In this document: positions 45,625 through 58,010 of the stretch, piece after piece | How the letters are laid out: each line of letters opens with the position of its first letter | Numbering within the stretch: the first letter of the stretch is position 1 | From: Uranotaenia lowii | Lineage: Eukaryota; Arthropoda; Insecta; Diptera; Culicidae | Assembly: GCF_029784155.1 (NCBI RefSeq) | Contig: NC_073693.1 | Location: forward strand, 284,986,875 to 285,050,874 | Direction: 5' to 3' | DNA length: 64,000 nt | Notes under the pieces: model-generated | Told to the model about the DNA's origin: nothing | What the model saw: the letters and a program-made list of their open reading frames with translations, nothing else | Database searches by the model: none | Translations under genes and position numbers: made by a program

Positions 45625-46750
45625 GAGTCAGACTCCATGGTTGCAACCATAAAATTGAGGCAAGATCAGCGGCGAAGTAGATGAGAGAAGTTATCAAGGC
45701 AAGGCCATACCATCTCTGCAGTGAATCTCGCTGCAAGGGGTATTAGCTTCTCGAATTATTTGGGTTATCGACGCCTGACGAGTCATTCAAGTCCAGCGTA
45801 GTCTGACGTAATCTTTGGGATCCTTCTGAGTTGTATAGTTGGCCAAAATTGAAATAAGGAGAAGGACTAGATTACGGATGAAGCAGACTGATCCCATCAG
45901 CAAAGAGCTGTCCAGTAGAGTGCATCCGATGTCACAGTCGAAGCTGCAACATTAAGGCAAGATCTTTTCGTAGGATTAGATTCGTGCGAGAATTACTTGA
46001 CTTTTTCCATTTCGGACAGCAGTTTCGGACGTATGCTGTAAAAGGCTCGAGTCAAAGATAAGCTCAACCCTCGACACTCGATCGGCAGATGAATGTAGCA
46101 GGTGATATCTTGAGACTTCGGAGAGAGGTCTAACCTTGAGTCGATAGAGGCAGGTCATTGAGTCGAAAAAGTACTGTTGAATAGAGCCTTCGGTTAGTTC
46201 CAGGATGAATGAGATCAAGTTCAGAAGCCCCATGTGGATTTTAGACATATAGTCGCAGTCACTCTGTACTTCGGGATTCAATTCAACTTTTGTATAAAAC
46301 ACTTAAACTTTGTTGAAGTTCTATTGGATGAATGTTTCCATTGGGAGGGTCTCGTGTGCTCCGGGTGGGAGAATTCATGCTCTGGGAAACCACTTGGACG
46401 TTGTTAACGGCATTCTCTGCCAGGTTTTCCATAAGGGCTATACGAAGGGATAGCCAATCCTTCCAAAGCAGACAGCTCCAGTAATAAAAATTTCTGGTCG
46501 CAATGTCTCCATATGAAAATTCTATCGCAAGACTTTCCAAAACTTGTGATCAACGAGAAAACTCTCAAAAATATTTGGTTGTTTTTCAGAACTTTTACTA
46601 GTTTTGAAGCTGAATTTTACCCTCTACATAAACACAATTTTCCGTACGAGCTTCAATTGCCTTTAAAATTACTTTCCTAAAACATTTCCTGAACCTCAGA
46701 TTACAAAAGCCCCTAGAATTGTTTAATCCGAAATAGAATAGATTTTTTTT
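45625..46750. other. decayed sequence downstream of the R1-like relic
   Basis: Contains a GAGTCG/GAGAGGTC patch (46040-46170) like that at 42650-43160, otherwise unrecognised. Minus-strand frames of 80-108 codons show no domain. Confidence 0.5.
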
Positions 46751-46758
46751 GCACCTAC

Positions 46759-47541
46759 ATATGTACCTTAGACTGAGTCGTTTTTGGGTCATTTTCGAAT
46801 TTCGCAACTCTAGGGTCTTAAAAACTCTGGTTTGGTTCAAAACTCATCCTTGGTTTATTCCAGAATTTTTTAAGTAACGTTTATATGAGTAAATTTGAAC
46901 TTTCAGGTTTGTATGGGAAAATTGATTATTTTGTTCTGAAAAATCAACATCATTTTTATTTTGTCTGTGGCACCGAGCCTGCTGAATGTTTTAATGAATT
47001 TTCCGCTGAACACCTTTGTCGAAGACCGTATCTTCGTATCTTATTAGGCAAAACATTTATCAGCTATTGAATAGAGGTATGTCTTCAAGCATTGAAAATT
47101 AATCAATAAAATTGACATCACTGCTGGTGCCTACCTGAGCATTGCTTCACTCCTTGATTCGCTAGGCACCAGCAGTGATGTCAGTTGAAATGATTGTTTT
47201 TCAATGCCAAAAGACATACCTCTAATAGACATCTGATAAGTTTTTTGCCGGATAAGATACGAAAATAAAGTCTTCGACAAAGTTGCTAACGAAAAATTTC
47301 CTGGCACTAAAGCCAACAGCAGGCTCGGTTCCTCAGACGAAATAAAAATTATGTAGATTTTTCGAAACAAAGTATTCAATTTTTCCATGAAAACATAAGT
47401 GTTCAAATTTACTCATGTAAACATTCTTTAAAAATTCTGCAAAAACGCAATGATGAGCTTTTAATCAAAACGACGCTCTTAAGACCCCTAGATTGGCAAA
47501 ATTCATAAATGATCCCAAATCGACTCATTCAAATGTACATT
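46759..47541. mobile_element. foldback element, family 2 (about 380-bp arms)
   Basis: The two halves are inverted copies along nearly their full length: ATGTACCTTAGACTGAGTCG at left against CGACTCATTCAAATGTACAT at right, and matched internal words GAGTAAATTTGAAC, ACCGAGCCTGCTG, TTTGTCGAAGAC and AGAGGTATGTCTT. The centre is a perfect 21-bp stem (47113-47133 with 47163-47183) and a 29-nt loop. Arms differ by scattered substitutions and a few indels. No ORF is credible because the arms encode each other's complement. Confidence 0.9.
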
Positions 47542-47544
47542 CAT

Positions 47545-50430
47545 TTGAAATTACGTTTTCGGATCAGTCCAGTCCAGTAATCACGTCGCCGCCCCTCGTG
47601 GGGTTGTTAAGTAGGGGGTAAATTCAAAGTTACTATGGCGGTGTCTCGTTTTGAGATTCATGCTAATTTACTGTCGCCGTGAAGCCTGTGGGAAAATAAA
47701 ACTGCAACTGTTGTGTAACGCGCATTAGCTAAGGTAACAAAAAACCAAAATACAAATTCCCGTCAATGTGCAGTTACCTAGTTGGAACTCTTTTGCATTC
47801 GGTCGAACTAAAAAAACTGTTTAGGCGGGCGTGAGTTTGAAACTTTTGCCATATTGTCTACCACTTTTGGTGGACAGTTCAGGCCCCCAAAAATGGGCTG
47901 TTCCATACAAAATGAGACCTCGATTGTTTTGATTTTTTTTTTTTCGGTTCCAATGAATTTCTCTCCTCCACCATCTCACAGACATGGGGTTTCAGGCATG
48001 TTTGGAATAATTTTGCATTTGTTGACGTCCTCGTTGGGTTTCCCGCGACCGCTAATGTCGTGTGTTTTTATGTTTGTTTCGAGGGGGGTTCTCCTCAATG
48101 GAATACCGATTTCAATTTTTTTTTTTTGAGTCGTCACAGTGGTCATGCTCCAAAACCGTAGAGAGCGAGAAATGATTAATATGGTAGTTTTTTTTTGTGC
48201 TGTTGTTGTCTCATGTGCCCCCCGTGAGACCACGCACAGGAGACACCGATTTGGCGCGGATTTGGATTTGAATTATGCATTATGGGTTTTGAATTTTACT
48301 GTTATCTTATTTCGATGCTAAATCATTTCTCGGTTTGGAGTTTTCGGATAAGCGTGGTGGTGTTGAAAACGATACGATTTTGGGAACATCTGTTGGGAAT
48401 TGGGCGGATGAATTATGACTTGATACGAAACCCAAAACACTCATTGACCACGAGAAAAAATTAATTAAAAAATTAGTCAAAATTTAAAAAAAAATGGCAA
48501 AGTTCGTTTTTTTTTGCTGATGAAAAGGTTTGTAGGAGGAGTTCCAAAACACACTGCAATACACGCATGGCTCACGGAAAACTGAAACAACTGCCGCCGC
48601 ATGCTTTCGATTTTATTACCGGGTCATCAATCGACGAATCGATTTCATGATCCGTAATCACCCGGTCGTTGTTAAATGCCCAAATGGTGGTCATTAGCCA
48701 GGTGGTTTATTGGTACAGCAAATCCATGGCCTGTATTATCACTGGTTCAAGTGAGGCTTTGCCTTCTCGAATTTAGAAGATCAATATTTCTCCTCTGAGA
48801 GAAAGCAATGAAAAAATTTAAGAAATGTGACTACTAGATAAATAGATAGATAAAAAAAACGGCATGACAACATTATTAGTTCTGTCGTTTAAACTTAAAT
48901 AAAAATTGATGCACAAAACTTAGGCTTAAAATTTAAATGTCGTTTATGTAAAATTACCTCGCCCGGAAAAAATGCTTGAATAATTTACAATAATGTTTCC
49001 TTTGGGAACTCAATCTTCATTGAAATGAATTTTCAAAATATTGTTCAGAGAAAGTCGCTTTGTGTAGACACGAAATTTCCAGATTAGCTGTTTTTTTATT
49101 ATATCGAAAAAGTTTTTGAGCTGAGAGTCTTTTTTTATAACGAGTCTCGAAGTGTTCTGATAAAATTATTCATATTCTATCTTGAGATTATTTGAAAAGA
49201 GTTACCAGTAATCCATTGTTAAAATCACATTTTTGAATTTATTTTAAATTTTATTCGTAAAATTCGTAGTGTCCGAGCACATCTATGTTATTTTGAAAAA
49301 AAAAACTATACCTTTCCGGAGTTTTATGGCACTATCCTAACCACCCGCTCAAATCATTGACGATAACAAGTCATATTAAGGACTTTCTTTTTGCTATCCC
49401 AAAATTGCTTACAGCAAATTCTCGTTCAACTTCTCAGGGTTTTTGTTCTGAAAAAGTAAAGTCCGCAGATTTTCCAACAGCTGATGTCTTTTCTTTGACT
49501 ATAAAGATAGAATACCGTTCATAATTGTATAGAAATTGGAAGCATGCGCACTGTCACTTCTGATTTGAACTTCCATAACTTTTTACTCTGATGATATTTT
49601 TTGTTCAAATTTTATGCGTAAGATAGCACAACTATCGCGCTTTTTTTTTTCAAAAAAAGTTGAGCTTACTCAAGTATGTGTGGCCTGAGAGAAACATAAT
49701 AGATTCAACTATATTTATATGTTTGAATTTATTCATTCAATTTAATAATATGCGAGATTTAAATATGTATTCAGCAATAATAACGCATGAAGCATATATT
49801 ATATGAAAATAAAATAAATAAATATGATTCTATATCACTGATAACACACATTCTTTTCATTTTACCTCTTCCATTATCGGATTAATGCAGACCAAAATTT
49901 CTTTCGATCAAATTTTTGCTCTGGATCCTTTGAAAAACCTGAAACCGTAACCTAACCTGAAAAATTGAATTAAAAGAGATAATTTGATCGAACTTGTCCG
50001 ATAGTTAATGAATGAATCACGTTCATTGGATTTTGCTTGGATTTTGTTGCCTCTATCTTATGATACTGTGTGCTGTAGGAACTTTTCCGAATTTGCCTCC
50101 AATAATAGGACCTACAAAAACTTCCTCGAATCGTAACTGGCGGATGCAGGCATCAGGTATTTCCTATTTTTATGATGGTTTCCTCGAACGGTGGAGGATC
50201 CTTCTTCAGCTGCCGATCTTGTCCTTTCGATGTAGGAACTGCCGGAAAAATATCTTGTCCATAGATTTTGCGGGAACATAGTCGCTGTTGTTTTCGCACG
50301 TTTTTTTTTCATATTTCCACTGCTGCTGCTACACGCTTACGCATAAATACAAGATTTTTTGTTAAAATCTAGCTTGCTGGACAAATTTTCTTCATCAATC
50401 ATAAAAGTATAGAAGTATTTATGATATTTA
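47545..50430. other. no supported feature
   Basis: Long intronic stretch. Some blocks are less AT-rich (47580-47700, 48580-48780) and could be conserved non-coding DNA; nothing diagnostic is seen. ORFs are under 92 codons. Confidence 0.5.
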
Positions 50431-50439
50431 GAGTTGAAT

Positions 50440-51115
50440 ATCTGAAACGAATCATACAATTGTAGTTCAACCTATCATATTTACAGTTGAATCAATTATA
50501 CAATTACAGTTGAATCCATCGTATCTATAGTTGAATGTAAGAGGTCAACCAGAAATGTATAGTTGAATCTTATTCATAACCATGGTTGAATGCACAAAAT
50601 CAATCATACAATTGTGTTTGAGTCTATCATATTCTCAGTTGATCAATTAAACTTTTACAGTGGAATCTATTTTTTTCAAAGTTGATTGCGTTAGGTCAAT
50701 CACCAGTTTGTAGTTGAATCTATTATATTTATAGTTAAATTAATCATACAATGGAAGTCAACCAGGTGAACCAGAAATGTATAGTTGAATGTAATCCATA
50801 AAAATGGTTGAATGGATAAAATCAATCATACAATTGTGATTGTGTCTATCATATTCACAGTTGAATCAATTATACTATTACAGTTGAATCTATTATATTT
50901 ATAGTTGTTTGCTTAAGGTCAGTCACCAGTTTGTAGAATGTATTAAATTTATAGTTAAATGCCTAAAATCAATCATACAATTGTAGTTGAATCTATAGTA
51001 TTTACAGTTGCATCAATTATACCATTACAGTTGAATCAATTTTATTCATAGTTGATGGCGTAAGGTCAATCAATAGTTTGTTGTTGAGTCTATAATATTT
51101 ATAGTTGAATGTGAA
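50440..51115 (+). repeat. degenerate ATACAATTGTAGTTGAATC minisatellite
   Basis: Units of about 40-45 bp alternate ATCATACAATTGTAGTTGAA, TCTATCATATTTACAGTTGA and ATCAATTATACAATTAC. A longer block with GGTCAATCACCAGTTTGTAG recurs near 50693, 50918 and 51063, hinting at higher-order duplication. Confidence 0.85.
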
Positions 51116-51119
51116 AAAA

Positions 51120-52145
51120 TCAAATGCACTTTGATTATTGGTATGACATATAATATATAATTGTCGTCTTTTTTTCTCCGTCCAGTAATTAACGAAAATC
51201 GGGCTTTTGAACATTTGCCATTCAAACTGCAATATCTCAGAAACGCCGTTCATTGTTATTTTGCATAGTGATTGTTGAAATATAAAGCTAGCATGTCTGA
51301 AGTTTTGGAAAAGTTCTATCGATGGAATCGAAAGTTACTCGACGGACAATATGTAACCGTTCGGTATTTGAAATCAATAATTTTTTCTCCGATTTAATTC
51401 TCATATTCAACTACATCCCTTGTGAGCTGGTTAAAACATGTCTAATAAAAAAAAATTAAATAACATTTTAAAAAAAATCCCTGATGAGACAAATCAAATC
51501 GTCGCTCACGGGTTTCGTCCATTTTACATCCCAACCTTATTTTTTTGGGTGTAGAGTGATTTCATTTTTGAAATAAAAATGAATTTTGGTTTGATTGTTT
51601 TGTGATGGTCCGCGATGTGTTAAAAAAGCGATTAAAATTTGTTGATTAATGAACAAAAATAAGTGTTTATGAGGTACTGTCGAAAATTATTCTTACATTT
51701 AACAATTGATTTAAAAATATTTTTTAAATTCCGTTAAAAAAATTCCAATATGACAATTTGCCATTTGATGTGCTGAAATTCCCGTCTTTTCTGAAGGGAA
51801 GAGATAGATATGTATAAAAATGAATTTTAAATATCTTCATGATTTTTTTAGGAAAATACGCTCGATTTTTATGTTAAACTGGTGTTTTTGTTTCCAAAAG
51901 ATACAATAAAAAAGAAAAGTTTTGATTTTTACCATCTTTTTTTTCAATTGTATCTTACAATTAAATCATAAATAATATTGCAAAAATTTGTGTGTAAGGT
52001 CTCTTCAAAGCAACTTTAATCCTAATCTCCTCTTGAGTGTCAATATGACGCTATTGGAAGTTTGGAGGCATGTTACTTAATTTGGGTGCATTCTTGAGGG
52101 ACCCTCAATGAATTCTTGAAATCTTTAATTTTGCATGATTATTTT
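51120..52145. other. spacer with one short repeat at 52025-52100
   Basis: Mostly featureless. GTGTCAATATGACGCTATTG near 52030 matches the repeat at 6290-6750 and lies directly before a foldback copy, as it also lies next to one in that place. Confidence 0.5.
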
Positions 52146-52151
52146 TTTCAT

Positions 52152-52665
52152 GAAAAAAAAACTCCCTAATCAGACCTTGAGTGTCAATTTGACACTCGTC
52201 GCTTAAAACCGCTATATATCTCTTGTTTCTTGACAGATTTTTACGAAATTTATAGTTTTGGAAACCTTGTAATGTAACTCATGGTTTCTTAGACATTATT
52301 CAGAGAAAAAAAATCTTAAAAACATGATTCGGAAAAACACTGAAGATCAGCTATGGAATGCTCAAAAACAATTTTACTTAGTGTTCAAGAAAGCTAAAGT
52401 TAGAGGCTATACGTTGCACATATCTGAGAAATTGCAAATTGACAATTTGCAAATTTTTGTTGGTCATTCCGTAGCTGATTCAAGAACAGTCTTTTTTCCG
52501 AAGCATGTTTTTCCGGATTTTTTTTTTCTTTGAATAACGGAAAACGGAAGTATTATAGGAGAGTATATTCCTAATATAATCATATTTGAGTTACATTACG
52601 AGGTTTCTACAAAACAGGAGAGATATATTGGTTTTAGTCAGGAGCTTCAAATTGACACTCCAGGG
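52152..52665. mobile_element. foldback element, family 1, deleted copy
   Basis: Left arm AAAAAACTCCCTAATCAGAC with GAGTGTCAATTTGACACTC, then GTTTTGGAAACCTTGTAATG. The right arm, read as complement, has GGAGTGTCAATTTGAAGCTC and GAAACCTCGTAATGTAACTC. The internal word GATCAGCTATGGAATGCTCA is shared with 5248-6268. About half the full-length copy is missing, mainly one side of the centre. Confidence 0.75.
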
Positions 52666-52669
52666 ACTT

Positions 52670-55495
52670 AAACGGGTAAAATATCTGGGACGGATGAGGT
52701 TAATGATACGTTGTAAGAAGGGAACATTATCTATTGTTAAACTTGGAGCATCTGCTCAATCAAATATGTTGTTCAACATCCGTACCGTTTTGGTATCGTT
52801 TTCATTTCTTGTGATTCAAACGAATCATTTTGGGATCGATACTACTGAAATTGGATCTGCTATTGCTACTGGAAGGTTTAGCTCTTTATTCCATGTCTTC
52901 GTCCATTTCTTACTGATCTTTCAGAGCTAAGGCCCATTTACAGTTCTCGAAAAAATTAACGTGAAAAATCTTTTTCCATGAATAACTCAAAAACGGGACA
53001 TAACTAGGCTATTTAACATGGGCGGATCAATAGGAAATTGTTAGTTGTTCAATGGTTAAAAGAAAATTCAACTGGTCTTGTGGAATAAACACTCTTAGAA
53101 CTGTCTTTATTTCGACTCCACCGCCATGATGAAATTTCCACAGTAAATCGAAAAAATAACAGAACTATTAGAAGGTTTTTAATAACGATTCCGGTTGAAT
53201 TTTCCATTATTCAACCATTCTTCATCGTTTCCACCATGTTACAAACACTAGTTATTTGGCGTTGTTGAATTATTGTTATAAGATTTGATCATTTTCACGA
53301 GATCTGTAATTGGGCTTGTTTATTTTAAAATTCTTTATCGATATGTTTCAATGACATCATATAACAAAGTTATATAACATTAGTTTCTTTTTAACAAAGT
53401 CATAGAACATTAGTTTCTTTTTTTTTTCAAAAATGAGTCTGTGGAACATCGTTTTCATGAACAGGTTTTTCTCGAAAATGTTACACCCAATTCAAATTTT
53501 CCTCATCGAGAGCATAGCGCATCGTAAATCATTCATTCTTCAACGAAGTGTTCTTCAACCACAGATGTACTTCAAGCTTTAATCAAGATAGGATCATATA
53601 TCCTTCTTGATAATTATGGTCAACAGTCAACACAGAACGATCTGGGAGAAAAATTCATTCGTTTTAAGGTGAAATAGTAGCTTGATTTGTCAAATAAAAG
53701 CACACAAAAACCACCTGAACTGCATTACTGGCTATATAATTTTCGGGAACTTCCTTATTTTATCAGGGTTACCAAAAACTAGTCTTTACACAATCTTCCA
53801 ATTTTGTCACTCTCCTCAATTTGTCACCCTAAAATGCACCATGGGGTTGAAAAAATTGGCGTTTCTCTGTATTTCCATCATGAACATGGTATGGAGTGGT
53901 ATGTCTCAATCAACGTCCAAGTGGTGTTCATGGACATGAATTCTCTCAAACACCAGAAATCAGTCAAATGGAAAAGTGTGTAAAAAATCGTCGTCAGGCA
54001 GAATGTCAGAGACTTGGAGTTGTACCTTTTTAGAATTGTTTGAAAGTTAAAAGTACTTACAAAATGGACATTAAATGCTTTAGTTTTCTACCTTCCCTGC
54101 CATTAGCTAATCGTTTCCTAGTTCAACTGCTGCTGTAGTAAACTGGGCACCGGTAATAATTCAATAAATTCAACACCAATTTAAAACCATCGAAAGGTCA
54201 CATCTGATTGCTGCTGCAGCAATCGACTGACAAGGGAAGAAATAATCGAATGAATAAAATAAAACCGTTTATGGCACTCCAGCGGCACACACAAATCATA
54301 CATTTGCTATTCAGCACGCATCGCTTGACCGATAGAATGTTAATTCGAATCCAAAGTCAGTCAATAATGAAAAACCGATGACGGCAGCATGACATATCGA
54401 TGCGTTTTTGTTTTGTTTTGTGCCCCTTTTGCAAATTATTCACTTCCTTCGCAATTCTGCAGCTCCTTCGGAGTGCCAAGCATTTTTTTTTTCGCAGATC
54501 TTTTTTACTCTCGACTTCTACGTGCAGTATTCACTTATTCAGCCTTTAAGTGACTTGCCGTTTGTCTTTGAGATTTTTTTCCCTATAGATACTCCCTCTC
54601 AAACATATTAGTCATAATTGTGCACACAAATGGGACACGGCCAGTGGTCACGTTTGTTTTTCTCGGCTCCTTCCACCGATATTATTGTTGTTGTCGTCGT
54701 TAGCCTAAGTGGAGCTTTGCGTGGAACTGCAAAGGAAAAAAACCCTACCTTTCGCGAATTGTTTGGCGTCTCACCGCTGCTGATGCTAATGTGGCCTACA
54801 AATCAACAAACCAATGATGTGGGGGTGGCTCTCTTGATGGTAAGGTATAATTGCCGATTTGTGTATCGAATCGGGAACTCCGCGATTGGCGATTGAGTCC
54901 GATTGCTTGCGTTTAAGGCTTTCTGAAGTAGGATGTAGTCTGGATGACTTAAGCCTGCGGTTGGCACATGCCCTTCTCCAAAAAAATAGTTTGTACACAA
55001 AAGTTGAGTTTTTTTTAATAAATTAGTTTGATGTAGGCAGCCGTTTAAGATTCACCTTTGCTTACCTATTCGAGTAAAAATTAAGATTTAATATAGCTAT
55101 TTGTATAAAACTAAAGATAATTTAGGAAGGAATCTTTATATTTCGTTCAGGAAACTCCGGATCGACACCATACAAATTTTTGACCAAAGCTATTTTTCAA
55201 TGTTGCATTGTTGCTGATTATTCCTTAGCTCATAAAACATTTACAAAAATCTAATTTTTATATCATTCAGTACGTGTAACTACACCCATAGAAGAGGTTG
55301 TAAAAATACAATGCCTATTTAGCAAATCTTTGGGCCGAACATGCGCTAAAAAGTGTACTGTACCGAAGATGATATGGTTGGAAAAGCACTACTGGCATAA
55401 AGCTCCGAAGCAAAATGATGCATGATCATTATATTCAAGCGAAACAAGAAAAACATTTTATGGGGTTTTCATCCTATTGGATAATTCATCCCAAA
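52670..55495. other. no supported feature
   Basis: Intronic sequence with ORFs up to 114 codons (52586-52930, overlapping the foldback end) that show no recognisable domain. No arrays or terminal repeats noticed. Confidence 0.5.
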
Positions 55496-55499
55496 AAAA

Positions 55500-55586
55500 T
55501 ATAGTGAGTATTGAACTCACAGCAACATCTCATCTCGGCTTGCCAGTCCGGTGTCTTACCCAGTGCACCACCTGAGTCGGTTAGCA
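55500..55586 (-). mobile_element. tRNA-derived SINE-like segment
   Basis: On the minus strand TGGTGCACTGG matches the Pol III A box (TRGYNNANNNG) and GTTCAATAC matches the B box (GWTCRANNC), about 45 bases apart, with GACACCGGACTGGCAAGCCG between. It does not fold into a full tRNA cloverleaf by eye and lacks an obvious poly(A) tail or target duplication, so it is a SINE head or tRNA relic rather than a tRNA gene. Confidence 0.55.
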
Positions 55587-55589
55587 AAC

Positions 55590-56180
55590 GATAGTTTATT
55601 GTCATAGCCCTTGTCAGTTATTAGAAAGCTTGTTAATGTTGGTTCGGCATAGAATCTTATACCGATGTTTCCACCTCCAAAGAAGTTCATTATTGGAGTA
55701 GAATATGATTTATGGGTGTAGTATTCAAGAGTGCAAAGTTCTGGATGAAAAACATAATTTGCAAAAACACGGTATACAGTTTCGGCTCCATCTGTAAAAC
55801 TTCTGGACCGATTTTCATCAACAAAACCATTTTGGAAACGTCTTAGTAGCTGTTCTTATGTTGTCAAATTTGTGACAACGAAAATTAAAGTAAAATACAA
55901 AGTGGTCCGAAAATGTGGTTGCTTTTTAACAAAATCCCGATGCATCGTAAAAATAACTTTTAAAGCTCTCATCAACTGACTTTACATTTTTTGGTCAGTT
56001 GAAAGCCCAAAATAAGCTGGCGAACTTCTATACCATTTAGATTCATTTTCTTCGTTCTACTATCTAAAGGATGGCCTGAAAATTCGAGGTAAAAATGGCG
56101 GAAAAGTGGGTCTATGTTCAGAAGAAGATGCTTTCAGATGATACGCGAAATCTTTTGCCTGGAGTTATATGATAATACTG
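55590..56180. other. no supported feature
   Basis: Spacer between the SINE-like segment and the RTE-like LINE; nothing recognised. Confidence 0.5.
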
Positions 56181-56184
56181 GCCA

Positions 56185-56928
56185 GTGTCAATGCCTCACA
56201 GAAGTAAAGGAGTTAACCTCGGTGGAGGCTTTGGTAGCATGCTAACAGAAATAGGGGACTCCGTATGCGTCTGTTCTCAATTTAAGAGGCGGCGTGCAGC
56301 GCGCAACAACGTCTTGGTGGTGTTCGGTACCCAAAACAGCAACATCACGACGGTCCTCCTCGAGATAGTGGGGCTTGCTGTGGGCCTTCCGTGACGGTAC
56401 GGTACGAACATTCCGAGATCTACCATGTTGCGGCAACACACATGAGCTTGGGACAGCTTTTTTAGTAATGGGGAAGATGCAGAAGCACGGTATCAGGGGG
56501 TGGCCACGAATGTGCCGGTTGAGAATCAAAAGTCGGTTCTTGAACATCAACATCATCAACGTGCGCAGCCATCACCTCTCAAGTACCGGTAACGACAAAG
56601 ACAAATTCTACGCGCAACTGAAACGTGAATACGACCGCTGCCCAAAACATGATATCAAGATCTTCATCGGGTATATCAACGCTCAGGTCGCATAGGAGGA
56701 CGAATTCAAACGGACAATTGGAAGGTTCCGCGCGCATCAGCTGACCTCAGCCTTATAATTTTCCCGCCTCTAAAAGAATGGCCTTACTTAGTACCTTTTT
56801 CCAGCACCGCTTTCCACACAAGTACACCTGAAGATCACCGTACCAAACTGAAACGCAATCACAGGTCGACCACGTTTTGATATACAGCCGGCACTTCTTG
56901 GACATCAACGACGTCAGATCCTGTCAAT
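56185..56928 (+). pseudogene. RTE-like LINE, endonuclease domain relic
   Basis: Reads FLVMGKMQKHGIRGWPRMCR, LRIKSRFLNINIINVRSHHL, FYAQLKREYDRCPKHDIKIF and IGYINAQVA; further on, RHFLDINDVRSCQ in another frame. These are parts of an apurinic-type endonuclease (exonuclease/phosphatase fold). The usual GDxNAQVG motif reads GYINAQVA, losing the catalytic Asp, and a stop follows. The sequence breaks inside the domain at about 56928, where a transposon begins; the RT part resumes at 58011. Confidence 0.82.
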
Positions 56929-58008
56929 GCTCGCACCTTCCTCTTTACCCCGTCCATAAGGTTCTGTACAACGTCAGGTTGTAGTTTTTTTTAACAGAAA
57001 TCCATTTTCTCTTGAAGTCCGCCTCCGATTTGACAGCTTTTGGGGTTTTTCCGGAGAACCTGCTTCATAATCGCCCAATATTTCTCTATTGGTGACCCCG
57101 CTGGCTCCGTACCACTCCAACACGTCCTTTGAATAGTGGCACGAAGCGTGATCCGGCCAGAAGATGGGCGAGCCCTCGTGCTGCTTCAATAGTGATAGTA
57201 AGCGCTTCTGTAGGCACTCCTTGTGGTAAACCTGCCCGTTTACCGTGCCGGTCGTCACGAAGGGGGCGCTCCGCTTTCCGCAAGACCAGATCGCTTGTCA
57301 CACCATGTACTTTTTGGCAACTTGGATAGTTTTTGCTTGCGAATCTCCTCCGGAAAGCTGAGTTTGTCCTCTGCGGTGAAGAACAACAGACCCGGCAGCT
57401 GACGAAAGTCCGCTTTGACGTAGGTTTCGTCGTCCATTACCAGCAATGCGGCTTTGTCTGCATTTCGGTTTACAGTACAGCTTCCGGGCTCGCGTCTTCC
57501 TCACCATGTTTTGCCTTTCGTCGCGGTTAGGAGCCTTCTGAACCTTGTATGTACGCAGGCCCTCCCGCTGCTTGGTCTGCTTGGACGAATGAACTTGACA
57601 AATTCAGCTTTTTGGCGACATCCCGGACCGAACTTCTCGGATCACGTCAAAACTGCTTAACTACACGTTTGTGATCTTTTTAACTGACGGAGCATCCATT
57701 TTTGCCGTTCTTCACCTTCCGGACGATGGTTAGGTTCTTGAAGTATCGTTTTAGTACTCTGCTGACCGTGGATTGGACGATTCCCAGCATCTTACCAATG
57801 TCCCGATGTGACAACTGAGTGCGCAGGATTAATTCACGACGCTCTTTTTCGTTCGACGACATTTTTCCAAATGTACGAAAAATTGACAGTGAAGCATGGC
57901 CAACGTGATCTATACACTCTTATCTGATTATAAGCGAAAGCTGAATTTAAAAAAAAATAAATTTCTATAGCGTTTTTTCCTTGATGCAATTTGATGTGAC
58001 ACACCCTT
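56929..58008 (-). mobile_element. Tc1/mariner DD37E-type transposon, inactive, nested in the LINE
   Basis: Minus-strand transposase pieces in order: ERRELILRTQLSHRDIGKML and VQSTVSRVLKRYF (helix-turn-helix DNA binding), LVMDDETYVKADFRQLPG (first catalytic Asp), TTGTVNGQVYHKECLQKRLL, FWPDHASCHYSKDVLEWYG (second Asp) and PIEKYWAIMKQ (Glu), then NLMDGVKRKVRA at the C-terminus. Frames shift at least three times. The spacer between the second Asp and the Glu is about 16 residues short because of a deletion, so catalysis is impossible. The right end GACACACCCTT (58008) looks like a genuine terminus followed by TA; the matching left terminus is missing. Confidence 0.9.
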
Positions 58009-58010
58009 TA

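Noticed and set aside
50440..51115. CRISPR-like appearance of regularly spaced repeats
   Set aside because: Units are degenerate, spacers are not unique, and the context is an insect intron; it is a minisatellite.
54618..54896. 92-codon plus-strand ORF and overlapping minus-strand ORFs
   Set aside because: No domain, no splice or start support, and overlapping frames on both strands are equally open.
55500..55586. A functional tRNA gene on the minus strand
   Set aside because: A and B boxes are present but I cannot draw a proper acceptor stem and anticodon arm; a SINE or tRNA relic fits better.
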